A stretch of DNA of 64,000 nt, taken from contig NZ_JAHVDK010000028.1 in the NCBI RefSeq assembly GCF_051487185.1, positions 1-64,000 on the forward strand. Reading direction: 5' to 3'. Of this stretch, positions 25,371 to 34,074 are shown piece after piece. Position 1 is the stretch's first letter. Each line of letters starts with the position of its first letter. The notes under the pieces were generated by a model that was not told the origin of the DNA, ran no database searches, and was given only the letters and a program-made list of their open reading frames with translations. Both the position numbers and the translations under genes were made by a program. Origin of the DNA: Inquilinus limosus_F. GTDB taxonomy: Bacteria > Pseudomonadota > Alphaproteobacteria > DSM-16000 > Inquilinaceae.

Positions 25371-26819
25371 ATGACCGCGATGCGCCTCTCCCTCCGCCGG
25401 CTCGCCGCCGCCCTGGCCCTGGGCGTCGCCGTAGCCATGCCCGCCTTCGCCCAGGAAACGGCGGCGCCGCCCTCAGCCCCGCCGGCAGGCGGGCCGCCGC
25501 TGGCGGCGCCGGCGCCGCTGCCCGACGACCTCCGGATCGCACCGCAGGCCCGCAGCTTCATCCTCGACAACGGGCTGCAGCTGATCGTCATCCCGGCCGG
25601 CACCGCCCCGGTGGCGACGCAGATGGTGTGGTACCGCGTCGGCGCCGCGGACGAGGCGCCCGGCCAGTCCGGCATCGCCCATTTCCTCGAGCATCTGATG
25701 TTCCACGGCACCACGTCCAAGCCGCAGGGCTATTCGCAGGAGCTGGCGGCGCTGGGCGGGGTCGAGAACGCCTTCACCACCGCCGACTACACCGCCTACT
25801 ACCAGTCGGTGGCGAAGGAGAACCTGCCGCTGGTGATGCGCTACGAGGCCGACCGGATGCAGAACCTCGTGCTCGAGGAGAAGCGGGTCAACGCCGAGCG
25901 CGACGTGGTGCTGGAGGAGCGGCGGATGCGGATCGAGAACGAGCCGTCCTCGCGGCTGGGCGAGGCGATGAACGCCGTGCTCTACCTCAACCACCCCTAC
26001 CGCGCGCCGGTGATCGGCTGGCCGGCGGAGATCGAGGCGCTGCGGCGCGAGACCGCGCTCGCCTTCTACGACCGGTTCTACACGCCGAACAACGCCACTG
26101 TGGTGATCGCCGGCGACGTCGATCCGGACGCAGTGCGCAAGCTGGCCGAGGAGATCTACGGCCCGGTCCGCCGCCGGGCCGAGCCGCCGCCGCGCATCCG
26201 GGCGAAGGAGCCGGAGCCGCCGGCGCCGCGCCGGCTGGAGCTGACCGACGCCCGCGCCGGCCAGCCCTATCTGCGCCGCAACTATCTCGCCCCGTCGGTG
26301 GTCACGGCGGCGCCGGGCGAGGCGGCGGCGCTGCAGGTCCTGACGGCGGTGCTGTCGGGCGAGACCGGCCGGCTCTACCGCGCCCTGGTGACCGGACAGG
26401 GCAAGGCGGCGATGGCCGGTGCCGGCTACGACCCGGACATGCTCGACTACAGCCCCTTCGCCATCTACGCCGTGCCGCGCGGCGACACGACGCTGCCGGA
26501 GCTCGAGGCGGCGATGGATGCGGTGCTGGCTGAGGTGCGCGACGAGACGGTGCCGGAGGAGGAGCTGGCGCGGGCCAAGCGCCGCCTGCTGGCCGGCGCG
26601 ATCTACGGCCAGGACGATCCGGGGGCGCTGGCCCGGGTCTTCGGCGAGGCGGCGGCGCTGGGCCGCAGCGTCGCCGACGTGCAGGGCTGGCCGGCCCGCA
26701 TCGCCGCGGTCACCGCTGCCGACGTGCAGCAGGCGGCACGGACTTATCTGCAACTGCCGCGCTCCGTCACCGGGCTCCTGACCCGCCCGGCGGATGCGGT
26801 CCAGGCGAAGCAGCCCTGA
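25371..26819 (+). CDS. M16 zinc metallopeptidase, active subunit
   Basis: The 482-residue precursor has a cleavable signal peptide ending near PAFAQE. The inverted zinc motif HFLEH is present at about residues 104-108 in GIAHFLEHLMFHGT, so this subunit is catalytic. The Pro/Ala-rich linker after the signal is typical. ENAFTTADYTAYYQ and the downstream Glu region fit pitrilysin/insulinase relatives. It acts in the periplasm on peptides or unfolded segments. It is followed by the non-catalytic partner 19 nt later; the two form the usual heterodimer of alphaproteobacterial M16 pairs. Start choice between 25371 and 25380 is open. Confidence 0.92.
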   Translation: MTAMRLSLRRLAAALALGVAVAMPAFAQETAAPPSAPPAGGPPLAAPAPLPDDLRIAPQARSFILDNGLQLIVIPAGTAPVATQMVWYRVGAADEAPGQSGIAHFLEHLMFHGTTSKPQGYSQELAALGGVENAFTTADYTAYYQSVAKENLPLVMRYEADRMQNLVLEEKRVNAERDVVLEERRMRIENEPSSRLGEAMNAVLYLNHPYRAPVIGWPAEIEALRRETALAFYDRFYTPNNATVVIAGDVDPDAVRKLAEEIYGPVRRRAEPPPRIRAKEPEPPAPRRLELTDARAGQPYLRRNYLAPSVVTAAPGEAAALQVLTAVLSGETGRLYRALVTGQGKAAMAGAGYDPDMLDYSPFAIYAVPRGDTTLPELEAAMDAVLAEVRDETVPEEELARAKRRLLAGAIYGQDDPGALARVFGEAAALGRSVADVQGWPARIAAVTAADVQQAARTYLQLPRSVTGLLTRPADAVQAKQP

Positions 26820-26838
26820 ACGCGCGAGGATGATGCCG

Positions 26839-28158
26839 ATGAAGCCGACCCTGTCCCCGCTGCGCGCCGCCCTGGCCGGGGCCGGGCTGCTGCTCGCCGC
26901 CGCCACGCTGCCCGCCGCCGCGACCACGATCGACCGCGTGGTCAGCCCGGGCGGCATTGAGGCTTGGCTGGTCGAGGACCACACCGTGCCGGCCATCACC
27001 GTGTCCTTCGCCTTCGAGGGCGGCGCGGCCCAGGATCCGGAGGGCAAGGCCGGCCTGGCCTCGCTGCTGGGCGAGATGCTGACCGAGGGGGCCGGCCCCT
27101 ACGACGCCGCCGGCTTCAAGGCGGCGCTGGCCGACCGCTCGATCCAGCTCAGCTTCTCCACCTCGCAGGACTACAGCGGCGGCCGGCTGAAGACGCTGAC
27201 CACTGAGCGCGACGCCGCCTTCGAGCTGCTGCGCCTGGCGCTGGCGGAGCCGCGGCTGGAGCAGGACGACCTCGACCGGATCAAGGCCGGTCGCCTGGCC
27301 GAGCTGAACTTCCAGGAAAACGACCCCGGCACCATCGCCGACGACCGCTGGTCCGCCGCCGCCTTCCCGGGCCACCCCTATGGCCGGCCGACCATCGGCA
27401 CCAAGGACAGCGTCGTCGCAATCACCCGTGACGACCTGGCGGATTTGCGCCAGCGCCTGTTTGCGCGGGACGGGCTGCGCCTGGGGGTCGTCGGCGACAT
27501 CGATGCCGCCACGCTGGGCCCGGTGCTGGACCGGATCTTCGGCGGCCTGCCGGCCAAGGGCGACCGCCGGCCGGTGCCGGAGATCACGGTGGCCGCCAAG
27601 GGGGCCGAGACCGTGCCGATGGCGGTATCGCAGGCGTCGATCCAGCTCGGCGTCCCGGCGCCGCGGCGCGACGACCCCGACTATTTCCCGTCGATCGTGA
27701 TGAACCACATCCTCGGCGGCTCGACCTTCACCTCGCGGCTCTACCGTGCGGTGCGGGAGCAGCGCGGCCTGGCCTATTCGGTCGACAGCGACACGATCCA
27801 GCTGAAGCGCACCGGGCTCCTGCTGATCACCGCCGGCACCCGGGCCGACAAGGCGGGGGAGAGCCTGTCGGTGATCCGGGACGAGATCGCGCGATTGGCG
27901 GCGGAAGGCCCAACCGAGCAGGAGGTGGCGGAGGCCAAGAGCTATCTGATCGGCAGCTATCCGCTGGGCTTCGCCTCCCATGATGCGCTCGCCGGCTATG
28001 TGCTGTCGCTGCAGCTCGCCGGCCGCGGCCGCGACTTCATCGACCGCTATCCCGGCCTGATCGGGGCGGTGACGCCGGAACAGGTGAAAGCGGTCGCCGC
28101 CCGCATCCTGCAGGTCAAGGACCCGACCGCGGTCGTGGTCGGCACGCCGGGCACGTAG
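26839..28158 (+). CDS. M16 peptidase-like protein, inactive partner subunit
   Basis: The ~439-residue precursor has a signal peptide ending near LPAAATT. The fold-typical segments are present (MNHILGGSTFTSRLYRAVREQRGLAYSV), but the position of HxxEH reads SLLGEM, so zinc cannot bind. Family pairs need this subunit for substrate binding and release. The ATG at 26839 has GAGG 9 nt upstream; ATGs at 26830 and 26833 are alternatives. It is co-transcribed with the catalytic subunit before it. Confidence 0.9.
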   Translation: MKPTLSPLRAALAGAGLLLAAATLPAAATTIDRVVSPGGIEAWLVEDHTVPAITVSFAFEGGAAQDPEGKAGLASLLGEMLTEGAGPYDAAGFKAALADRSIQLSFSTSQDYSGGRLKTLTTERDAAFELLRLALAEPRLEQDDLDRIKAGRLAELNFQENDPGTIADDRWSAAAFPGHPYGRPTIGTKDSVVAITRDDLADLRQRLFARDGLRLGVVGDIDAATLGPVLDRIFGGLPAKGDRRPVPEITVAAKGAETVPMAVSQASIQLGVPAPRRDDPDYFPSIVMNHILGGSTFTSRLYRAVREQRGLAYSVDSDTIQLKRTGLLLITAGTRADKAGESLSVIRDEIARLAAEGPTEQEVAEAKSYLIGSYPLGFASHDALAGYVLSLQLAGRGRDFIDRYPGLIGAVTPEQVKAVAARILQVKDPTAVVVGTPGT

Positions 28159-28464
28159 GCGGGCCGGGCCGTCGCTTGGGGCAGCTTGGCAGAGTTCTTC
28201 GGCGACCTCCTTGCCTGAGCGCTGCACCAGCGTGGCATCGCCACAGCAAGGCTGCGACCGTTGCCGCATGTCTGGGAACAGGTGGTACGGCTCAGGTTTC
28301 TTGACATTCGGCATGTATGTACATACATGGATAAGGATCCACAGGTGCGGTGGCTGAAGCGTCCGGCTATCCACCGCACTCAATAACCAAGTCGGACGCA
28401 CGAGTAGGGGAAGACGTGATGCGCAGAAAATTCTGGCTAAAGCCATCAAAAAGGGACTTGCATC
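28159..28464. other. Intergenic region upstream of brnT
   Basis: These 306 bases hold the promoter and palindrome of the toxin-antitoxin operon (28301-28329). Bases 28160-28300 show no coding frame or other feature I can support; their base composition is lower in GC than the peptidase genes. Confidence 0.4.
28301..28329 (+). promoter_or_regulatory. brnTA promoter with 18-bp operator palindrome
   Basis: A consensus -35 TTGACA (28301-28306) is followed by the perfect palindrome CATGTATGTACATACATG (28312-28329). The palindrome covers the expected -10 position (about 28323-28329). BrnA antitoxins are known to repress their own operon, so this is the likely operator. It lies 136 nt before the toxin start, giving a long leader. 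Confidence 0.7.
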
Positions 28465-28776
28465 GTGGAATACCTCTACCAATGGGACAAGAGGAAGGCC
28501 GAGAAGGTGTGGAGGGACCGCGGCATCGCGTTCGAGGACCTTCCTGAGCTGATTGAAGGGCGCGCGACGTTGACCTCTTATTCGCCTCGCAACGGCGAAG
28601 ACCGTTTCGAAACGATTGGAGCGCTTACAGGTCACGTGCTCGTCGTTATCTGGATGTACACAGAGGAGCCGAAAGTCCGGCGGATCATCACCGCCAGGAA
28701 GGCTAGGCCCTACGAGAAGGAGTTGTATCGTGACCGCATCGCCCGAGAAGGGCCGTCGGAAGACGGATTGGGCTAA
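28465..28776 (+). CDS. brnT: BrnT-family toxin
   Basis: The 103-residue protein has the BrnT (PF04365) layout. It starts with EYLYQWDKRKAEKVWRDRGIAFEDL, continues with the RFETIGALTGHVLVVIWMY strand pair and ends with RRIITARKARPYEKELY. BrnT is a RelE-fold ribonuclease that stops translation. Toxin comes first and antitoxin second, the usual order for this family. The ATG at 28465 follows GGGACTTGCATCGTG with a weak ribosome site, which would keep toxin synthesis low. Its 3' end overlaps the antitoxin by 47 nt. Confidence 0.9.
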   Translation: MEYLYQWDKRKAEKVWRDRGIAFEDLPELIEGRATLTSYSPRNGEDRFETIGALTGHVLVVIWMYTEEPKVRRIITARKARPYEKELYRDRIAREGPSEDGLG

Positions 28777-29041
28777 GGTCGAAGCGACAACGGCGGAGGA
28801 GATCGACGCACATCAAATCGAAGACGAAGGTCGTGTGCGTCATCTCGACAAGGAGTGGTTTGATCGCGCTTCCCGAGACGTTCCCGAGCCCAAGGTCTCC
28901 ATCACCATCAGAGTGGACAAGCACGTTTTGGACTATTTTAAGGGTGAGGGAGCTGGTTATCAGACTAGGATGAATGCCGTCCTGGCCGCCTTTGTGGCTG
29001 ATCAAGAGCGCCACTCACGCCCATCTAAGAGCCGACGGTAA
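28730..29041 (+). CDS. brnA: BrnA-family antitoxin
   Basis: The 103-residue antitoxin has a charged N-terminal half that would wrap the toxin. Its C-terminal ribbon-helix-helix DNA-binding segment reads PKVSITIRVDKHVLDYFKGEGAGYQTRMNAVLAAFV. It neutralises BrnT and represses the operon, probably at the palindrome upstream. It starts with GTG at 28730, which has AAGGAG 7 nt upstream, a much better ribosome site than the toxin has. The start lies inside the toxin gene, so translation may be coupled. Confidence 0.9.
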   Translation: MTASPEKGRRKTDWAKVEATTAEEIDAHQIEDEGRVRHLDKEWFDRASRDVPEPKVSITIRVDKHVLDYFKGEGAGYQTRMNAVLAAFVADQERHSRPSKSRR

Positions 29042-29071
29042 GAGAGGGGCCGCCGATGGGTGAGCCCTCTC
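29042..29071 (+). terminator. Hairpin terminator after brnA
   Basis: GAGAGGGG (29042-29049) faces CCCTCTC (29065-29071), followed by CCCTTTGCT. It begins directly after the antitoxin stop and lies before the convergent DMT exporter gene. Confidence 0.55.
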
Positions 29072-29116
29072 CCTTTGCTATATGCGGCGACGATTATGCC
29101 GTTCCGGGCTGGCCAG

Positions 29117-30031
29117 CTACGCGGGCTTGGCCGTCGCCCGCGTCCGGCCGGGCAGTGTCATCGCGGCGACGCCGATCACCACCAGCACCAGCCCGGACAG
29201 CGCGGTCGGGGCCGGGGTCTCGCCCAGGAAGACCACGCCGATCGCGACCCCGATCGGCACCCGCAGATAGGCCTGCGCCATGGTGGCGACCGAGCCGAGC
29301 GAGGCGATCAGCCGGAAATAGATCACGAAGGCGAGGGCGGTCGAGACCACGGCCAGCCCGGCCAGCGCGCCGAGTGAGGCAGTGGAGGGCGCCAGCGCCC
29401 AGGGCCGGTCGAGGAGGAGGCTGAGCGGGATCAGCATCGCCGCGCCCGCCAGCATCGACCCGGCGGCCGGCACCATCGGGTCCAGCCCCTTGAAGTTGCG
29501 GCCGAAGATGGCGGCGATGCCGTAGCACACCGTGGCGGCGACGATCGCGAGCTGCGGCAGCAGCTGTTGCCCGGCGCCGGACAGGGCGTCCAGGCCGATC
29601 ACCAGCGTGATCCCGGCCACGCCGGCGGCCACACCGAGCAGCTTGCGGCCGGTCACCGCCTCGTGCCGGGTCACCGCCCAGGTGAACAGGAAGGTGAAGA
29701 TCGGCGAGGTCGAGTTCAGGATCGCCGCCAGCCCGGCATCGACCCGGGTCTCGCCCCAGGCGATCAGGACGAAGGGGATGGTGCTGTTGACCAGCGCCTG
29801 CACCGCGAACAGCCGCCAGGTCCGCCCGTCGCTCGGCAGGGCGATGCCGCGCAGCCGCAGCACCAGCAACAGGATGGCGCCGGCGATCAGGGTGCGCGCC
29901 GCGATCAGCGTCACCGGCGGGATGGTGGCGACGCCGAGCTTGATGAAGCTGTAGGAGGCGCCCCAGAGGGTGGCAAGCAGCGCCAGCAGCAGATAGTCGG
30001 CGACGGGCGGCGCGGCACGGTCGGCGGGCAT
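29117..30031 (-). CDS. EamA/DMT-superfamily transporter
   Basis: The 304-residue inner-membrane protein has about ten hydrophobic helices in two repeated EamA halves. The first half has LATLWGASYSFIKLGVATIPPVTLIAAR, and the second half starts at YGIAAIFGRNFKG. The final helices carry FLGETPAPTALSGLVLVVIGV. Family members export amino acids or other small metabolites, with RhtA/YdcZ-like relatives. GAGGAGG lies 6 nt before the ATG at 30031. No neighbour indicates the substrate. Confidence 0.9.
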   Translation of the reverse strand: MPADRAAPPVADYLLLALLATLWGASYSFIKLGVATIPPVTLIAARTLIAGAILLLVLRLRGIALPSDGRTWRLFAVQALVNSTIPFVLIAWGETRVDAGLAAILNSTSPIFTFLFTWAVTRHEAVTGRKLLGVAAGVAGITLVIGLDALSGAGQQLLPQLAIVAATVCYGIAAIFGRNFKGLDPMVPAAGSMLAGAAMLIPLSLLLDRPWALAPSTASLGALAGLAVVSTALAFVIYFRLIASLGSVATMAQAYLRVPIGVAIGVVFLGETPAPTALSGLVLVVIGVAAMTLPGRTRATAKPA

Positions 30032-30129
30032 GGGGGGCCTCCTCGGTTGCCGGTCCACCATGCTCTGCGCGCGGGCGCGTGTCGCGCGTCGACGCTGCGG
30101 TGTCCGTCGAAGTGTCGGAGGGCCGGCCC

Positions 30130-30432
30130 TCAGTCGTCCAGCAGCGCCGCCAGCTTCATGCCGACGGTGAGCGACCCGTTGGCTTTGATCTTGCCGGTCA
30201 TGTAGGCCATGGTCGGGCTCAGGGACCCGTCGATCATCCGCCGTAGCGTCTCCGCCTTCATGCTCAGGGTCACGTCGGCCGGGGCGTCGCCGATCGAGAC
30301 GGCCGGCGCCGGGCCGGTGCCGTCGAGCACGATGAAGCCGTCGGCGCCAAGGTCGAACTTGACCCGGGCATCGAGCGGGGCGCCACCGGCGGCGCGGCCG
30401 CGCACGGCTTCGGCGAGGGCGTCGAGCGACAT
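30130..30432 (-). CDS. SCP2 sterol-binding domain protein
   Basis: The 100-residue protein consists of a single SCP2 fold: MSLDALAEAVRGRA, then VKFDLGADGFIVLDG, the ADVTLSMKAETLRRMIDGSLSPTMAYMTGKIKANGSL core and KLAALLDD. The domain binds acyl chains or other lipids in a hydrophobic tunnel. In bacteria, free-standing versions are of unknown role, often near fatty-acid enzymes, none of which is seen here. AGAGGA lies 10 nt upstream of the ATG. It follows mnmA by 35 nt on the same strand. Confidence 0.88.
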   Translation of the reverse strand: MSLDALAEAVRGRAAGGAPLDARVKFDLGADGFIVLDGTGPAPAVSIGDAPADVTLSMKAETLRRMIDGSLSPTMAYMTGKIKANGSLTVGMKLAALLDD

Positions 30433-30467
30433 GGGCGAAGGTCCTCTCTGTCCGTGGGAACGTGGGA

Positions 30468-31595
30468 TCAGGCGGCGGCGCGCTCGGCCCGGGCGATGAA
30501 GCCGCCGCCGAGCACGCGGTCGCCGTCATAAAGCACGGCGGCCTGGCCGGGCGCCACCCCGTGCTGCGGCGCGTGCAGATCCAGCACCGCCGAATCCGGC
30601 CCGGTCAGCCGCACCGTCGCCGGCACCGGCGCCTGGGCGGAGCGCAGCTTGGCCTCGACCTGCCGGCCCTCGGGGCCGGGCGCCCGGTCCAGCCAGTTCA
30701 GCTCGGTCAGAGCCACGCTGTGCCGGGCCAGCGCCGACCAGGGGCCGACGATCACCCGCCGCGCCTCGGGGTCCAGCCGGACGACGTAGAGCGGCTCGTC
30801 ATCCGACTTGCGGCCGCCGATGCCCAGGCCCTTCCGCTGGCCGATGGTGTAGTTGACGATGCCCTGGTGCCGGCCCAGCACGGTGCCGTCGAGATGCACG
30901 ATGTCGCCCGGCCCGACCGCGCCGGGGCGCAGCCGCGCCACCACCTCGCCGTAGCGGCCCTCGGGCACGAAGCAGATGTCCTGGCTGTCCGGCTTGTCGG
31001 CGACGGCGAGGCCCAGGCGCACGGCCTCGGCCCGGGTCTCGGCCTTGCTGTTGCCGCCGAGGGGGAAACGTAGAAAGGCCAGCTGCTCCGCCGTGGTGGC
31101 GAACAGAAAGTAGCTCTGATCCTTGCCGGGATCGACGGCGCGGTGCAGCTCCGGCCCGTTCGGCCCCTCGACCCGGCGGACATAATGGCCGGTGGCCAGG
31201 CAGTCGGCGCCCAGGTCGCGCGCCGTCTCCATCAGGTCGCGGAACTTGACCCGCTGGTTGCAGCGGATGCAGGGGATCGGCGTCTCGCCGCGCAGGTAGC
31301 TGTCGGCGAAATCGTCCATCACCGCCTGGCCGAAGCGGCTCTCGTAGTCCAGCACGTAATGCGGAATGCCGATGCGGTCGGCCACGGTCCGGGCGTCGTA
31401 GATGTCGGCGCCGGCGCAGCAGGCGCCCTTGCGCTGAATGGCGATGCCGTGGTCGTAGAGCTGCAGCGTGATGCCGACCACGTCATAGCCCTGCTCGGCC
31501 AGCTGGGCCGCGACGACGGAGCTGTCCACGCCGCCGGACATGGCGACCACGACCCGCGTCGCGGCCGGGGGCTTGTCGAAACCGAGAGAATTCAT
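30468..31595 (-). CDS. mnmA: tRNA-specific 2-thiouridylase
   Basis: The 375-residue enzyme thiolates the wobble uridine of Lys, Glu and Gln tRNAs. The PP-loop VVAMSGGVDSSVVAA (about residues 17-31) binds ATP. Catalytic cysteines are in the CCAGADIYDAR region/CIRCNQ motif and in DKPDSQDICFVPEG. GKDQSYFLF and VNYTIGQRKGLGI are family landmarks, and the C-terminal beta-barrel is complete. The start at 31595 gives the usual short N-terminus; its ribosome site is weak. It is transcribed divergently from the aldolase gene. Confidence 0.96.
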   Translation of the reverse strand: MNSLGFDKPPAATRVVVAMSGGVDSSVVAAQLAEQGYDVVGITLQLYDHGIAIQRKGACCAGADIYDARTVADRIGIPHYVLDYESRFGQAVMDDFADSYLRGETPIPCIRCNQRVKFRDLMETARDLGADCLATGHYVRRVEGPNGPELHRAVDPGKDQSYFLFATTAEQLAFLRFPLGGNSKAETRAEAVRLGLAVADKPDSQDICFVPEGRYGEVVARLRPGAVGPGDIVHLDGTVLGRHQGIVNYTIGQRKGLGIGGRKSDDEPLYVVRLDPEARRVIVGPWSALARHSVALTELNWLDRAPGPEGRQVEAKLRSAQAPVPATVRLTGPDSAVLDLHAPQHGVAPGQAAVLYDGDRVLGGGFIARAERAAA

Positions 31596-31734
31596 GGCCG
31601 GCAGAATATAGGGATCGCCGCCGGTTTCCGAAACCCGCCCGATCGACTGCTGCTCAACCGGAAGAATGGCGGTTATTGTCCGACATGATGCGTCGGTCCT
31701 ACACTTCGGCCGAATCGAGGAGGAAACCCCCGGA

Positions 31735-32544
31735 ATGTTTCGCCCCAACCGGTTGAAGGAAAGGCTGCGCCGCGGTGACAAGCTGTTCGGCGCCTGGGTC
31801 GGCAGCGGCTCGCCCACGGTGGCGGAGATCATGGCCCATGCCGGCTTCGACTTCGTCATCCTGGACACCGAGCACGGGCCCGGCGGCATCGACGACACCA
31901 TCGACCTGCTGCGGGCGATTCAGGCCGCCGATACCCCGGCGGTGGTGCGGGTGCCGGCGCATGACCCGGTCTGGCTGAAGCGGGTGCTGGATGCCGGCGC
32001 CGACAGCCTGATGGTGCCGATGATCGAGAGCGCCGCCGATGCCGAGGCACTGGTCCGCGCCTGCCGCTATCCGCCAGCCGGCCGGCGCGGCTATGCGGCG
32101 CCGGTGGTGCGCGCCTCGACCTATGGCTTCGAGCCGGACTACATGCGCAAGGCGAACGACAACCTGCTGCTGCTCGCCCAGATCGAATCCAGGGAGGCGG
32201 TGCCGGAGGCCGCGGCCATCGCCAAGGTCGACGGCATCGACATGGTGTTCATCGGCGTCAACGATCTCGGCGGCTCGATCGGCCTCTTGGAGCAGCTGCA
32301 CGACCCGCGGGTGCAGGATCTGGTCAAGCAGATCGAGGATGCGGTGCGGCCGACCGGCACGCCGCTCGGCACCGTGCCCAGCTCCGCCGCCACCTGGGCC
32401 GAGCTGTTCGACCGCGGCTATCAGATGGTGACGGGCGGCGGCGACGTGCCCTATCTGCGCCAGGCGGCGTCCGGCTCCGTGGCCGCGTACAAGGCCTATC
32501 GTGAGGGGGCGGGCCTCAAGGAGGCCAAGGGCGGCGGCTACTGA
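31735..32544 (+). CDS. HpcH/HpaI-family aldolase
   Basis: The 269-residue TIM-barrel class II aldolase has FDFVILDTEHGPGGIDD with the catalytic His, VRVPAHDPVWLKRVLDAGADSLMVPMIE, the QIESREAVPEAAAIAKVDGIDMVFIGVNDL metal-site region, and YQMVTGGGDVPYL at the end. Family members split 2-keto-3-deoxy or 4-hydroxy-2-oxo acids to pyruvate and an aldehyde. GAGGAGG lies 11 nt before the ATG at 31735. It precedes a TctCBA importer by 76 nt, suggesting that the importer brings in a carboxylate cleaved by this enzyme. Confidence 0.92.
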   Translation: MFRPNRLKERLRRGDKLFGAWVGSGSPTVAEIMAHAGFDFVILDTEHGPGGIDDTIDLLRAIQAADTPAVVRVPAHDPVWLKRVLDAGADSLMVPMIESAADAEALVRACRYPPAGRRGYAAPVVRASTYGFEPDYMRKANDNLLLLAQIESREAVPEAAAIAKVDGIDMVFIGVNDLGGSIGLLEQLHDPRVQDLVKQIEDAVRPTGTPLGTVPSSAATWAELFDRGYQMVTGGGDVPYLRQAASGSVAAYKAYREGAGLKEAKGGGY

Positions 32545-32620
32545 TCCAGGCGCCGCACCTCGAACCCGGCGCCAAGACCGGGAGTTGACCAGACATCACG
32601 ACAAACAGAAGGGGGAAACC

Positions 32621-33589
32621 ATGCTCAAGACCGTGATCGCCGGCCTCGCCGGCACCGTGCTGGCCGCCGTGGCGGCGCCCGCCGCGCAGGCGGAATGGCC
32701 GGAGCGGCCGATCACCTACATCGTGCCCTGGGCCGCCGGCGGCGGCACCGACGCCGTCTCCCGCATCCTCGCGTCGTTCCTGGAGAAGGAGCTGGGCCAG
32801 CCGGTCAACGTCGTGAACCGCACCGGCGGCAGCGGCGTCGTCGGCCACACCGCGATCGCGACCGCGCCGGCCGACGGCTACACCATCGGCACGCTGACGG
32901 TCGAGATCAACATGATGCACTGGCAGGGGCTGACCGACCTGACCTGGGAGAGCTACACGCCGCTGGCGCTGATCAATGCCGATCCGGCGGCGATCGAGGT
33001 GGCGGCGGACTCGCCGCATGGCGACTTGAAGGCGCTCTTGGAGGCGATCAAGGCCAATCCCGGCAAGCTCAAGGCCTCCGGCACCGGGCAGGGCGGCATC
33101 TGGCACCTGGCCTTGGCGGGCATGCTGCGCGACGCCGGGCTCGACCCCGCGGCGGTGACCTGGGTGCCCAGCCAGGGGGCGGCGCCGGGGCTGCAGGACC
33201 TGGTCGCTGGCGGCGTCGACCTGACGCCGGTGTCGCTGCCTGAGGCCCGATCGCTGATCGATGCCGGCAAGGTCAAGGCGCTGGCGATCATGGATGCGGA
33301 GCCGAGCGCCCTTTACCCCAACGTGCCGACGCTGAAGAGCGTGACCGGCAGCGGCTGGACGATGGGCGCCTGGCGCGGCGTCGGCGGCCCCAAGGGCATG
33401 CCGGAAGATGTGGCCAAGAAGCTGACCGAAACGATTGGCCGGATCGTGCAGAGCGCCGAGTACCAGGAGATGGTCACATCGCGCGGCTTCGGCACCAAGG
33501 TCGCGCTGGGCGAGGAGTTCGCCGCCTATATGAAGACCTCGAACGACGCGCTCGGCGAGGTGATGAAGGCCACCGGCCTCGCCAAGTAG
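32621..33589 (+). CDS. Tripartite tricarboxylate transporter, substrate-binding protein (TctC)
   Basis: The 322-residue precursor has a signal peptide ending near AAQAEW. The mature part opens with WPERPITYIVPWAAGGGTDAVSR, the hallmark of the family, followed by GGSGVVGHTAIATAPADGYT and the hinge region with QGGIWHLALAGML. It binds a carboxylate in the periplasm and delivers it to TctA/TctB, encoded immediately downstream. GGGGGAAACC precedes the ATG. Confidence 0.94.
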   Translation: MLKTVIAGLAGTVLAAVAAPAAQAEWPERPITYIVPWAAGGGTDAVSRILASFLEKELGQPVNVVNRTGGSGVVGHTAIATAPADGYTIGTLTVEINMMHWQGLTDLTWESYTPLALINADPAAIEVAADSPHGDLKALLEAIKANPGKLKASGTGQGGIWHLALAGMLRDAGLDPAAVTWVPSQGAAPGLQDLVAGGVDLTPVSLPEARSLIDAGKVKALAIMDAEPSALYPNVPTLKSVTGSGWTMGAWRGVGGPKGMPEDVAKKLTETIGRIVQSAEYQEMVTSRGFGTKVALGEEFAAYMKTSNDALGEVMKATGLAK

Positions 33590-33602
33590 CTGGATCCGTC
33601 TC

Positions 33603-34070
33603 GTGCGCTTCAACGATGCGATCTTCGGGGCCGTCCTGCTGCTGGCCGGCATCGCCATCGCCTGGGCCGCGGCAGGGCGTCCGCCCATGCCGGGCCAGGC
33701 CTTCGGGGCCGGGTCCTTCCCGCTCGTCATCGGCGTGGCGCTGGCGGTCACCGCCCTGCCGCTGATCCTGGCCGGGCTGCGGCAGCGCAGCCCGGCCCTC
33801 GGCCTCAGCGACTGGGCGCGGTCGCCGCGCTCCTGGCGCGACCTGGCCCTGACCCTGGCGGCGCCGGCCGTCTACATCCTGGTGGCCGACCATATCGGCT
33901 TCGTGCCGACCGCCTTCGTCCTCCTGCTGGTGCTGGCGGCCACGCTCGGCGCCCGGCTGGCCACCGCCGCCGTCTTCGCCGCGGTGATGGCGGTCGGCCT
34001 CTATCTCGGCTTCGCCAGGGGGCTGCGGGTGCCGCTGCCACGCGGCTGGCTCGGCCTCCTTCTGGGGTGA
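33603..34070 (+). CDS. Tripartite tricarboxylate transporter, small membrane subunit (TctB)
   Basis: The 155-residue protein has four predicted membrane helices (for example AIFGAVLLLAGIAIAWAA and AVYILVADHIGFVPTAFVLLLVLAATLGARL). The motif GPGSFP-like AFGAGSFPLVIG after the first helix is typical. It starts with GTG at 33603, 13 nt after TctC. It forms the membrane complex with TctA, which starts 4 nt after its stop. Confidence 0.9.
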   Translation: MRFNDAIFGAVLLLAGIAIAWAAAGRPPMPGQAFGAGSFPLVIGVALAVTALPLILAGLRQRSPALGLSDWARSPRSWRDLALTLAAPAVYILVADHIGFVPTAFVLLLVLAATLGARLATAAVFAAVMAVGLYLGFARGLRVPLPRGWLGLLLG

Positions 34071-34074
34071 CGCG

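Noticed and set aside
26767..28635. A 622-codon antisense frame reaching past the M16 gene into the brnT leader
   Set aside because: The part over the M16 gene is shadow. The remaining part (28159-28464) has no conserved motif, so I do not call a gene remnant.
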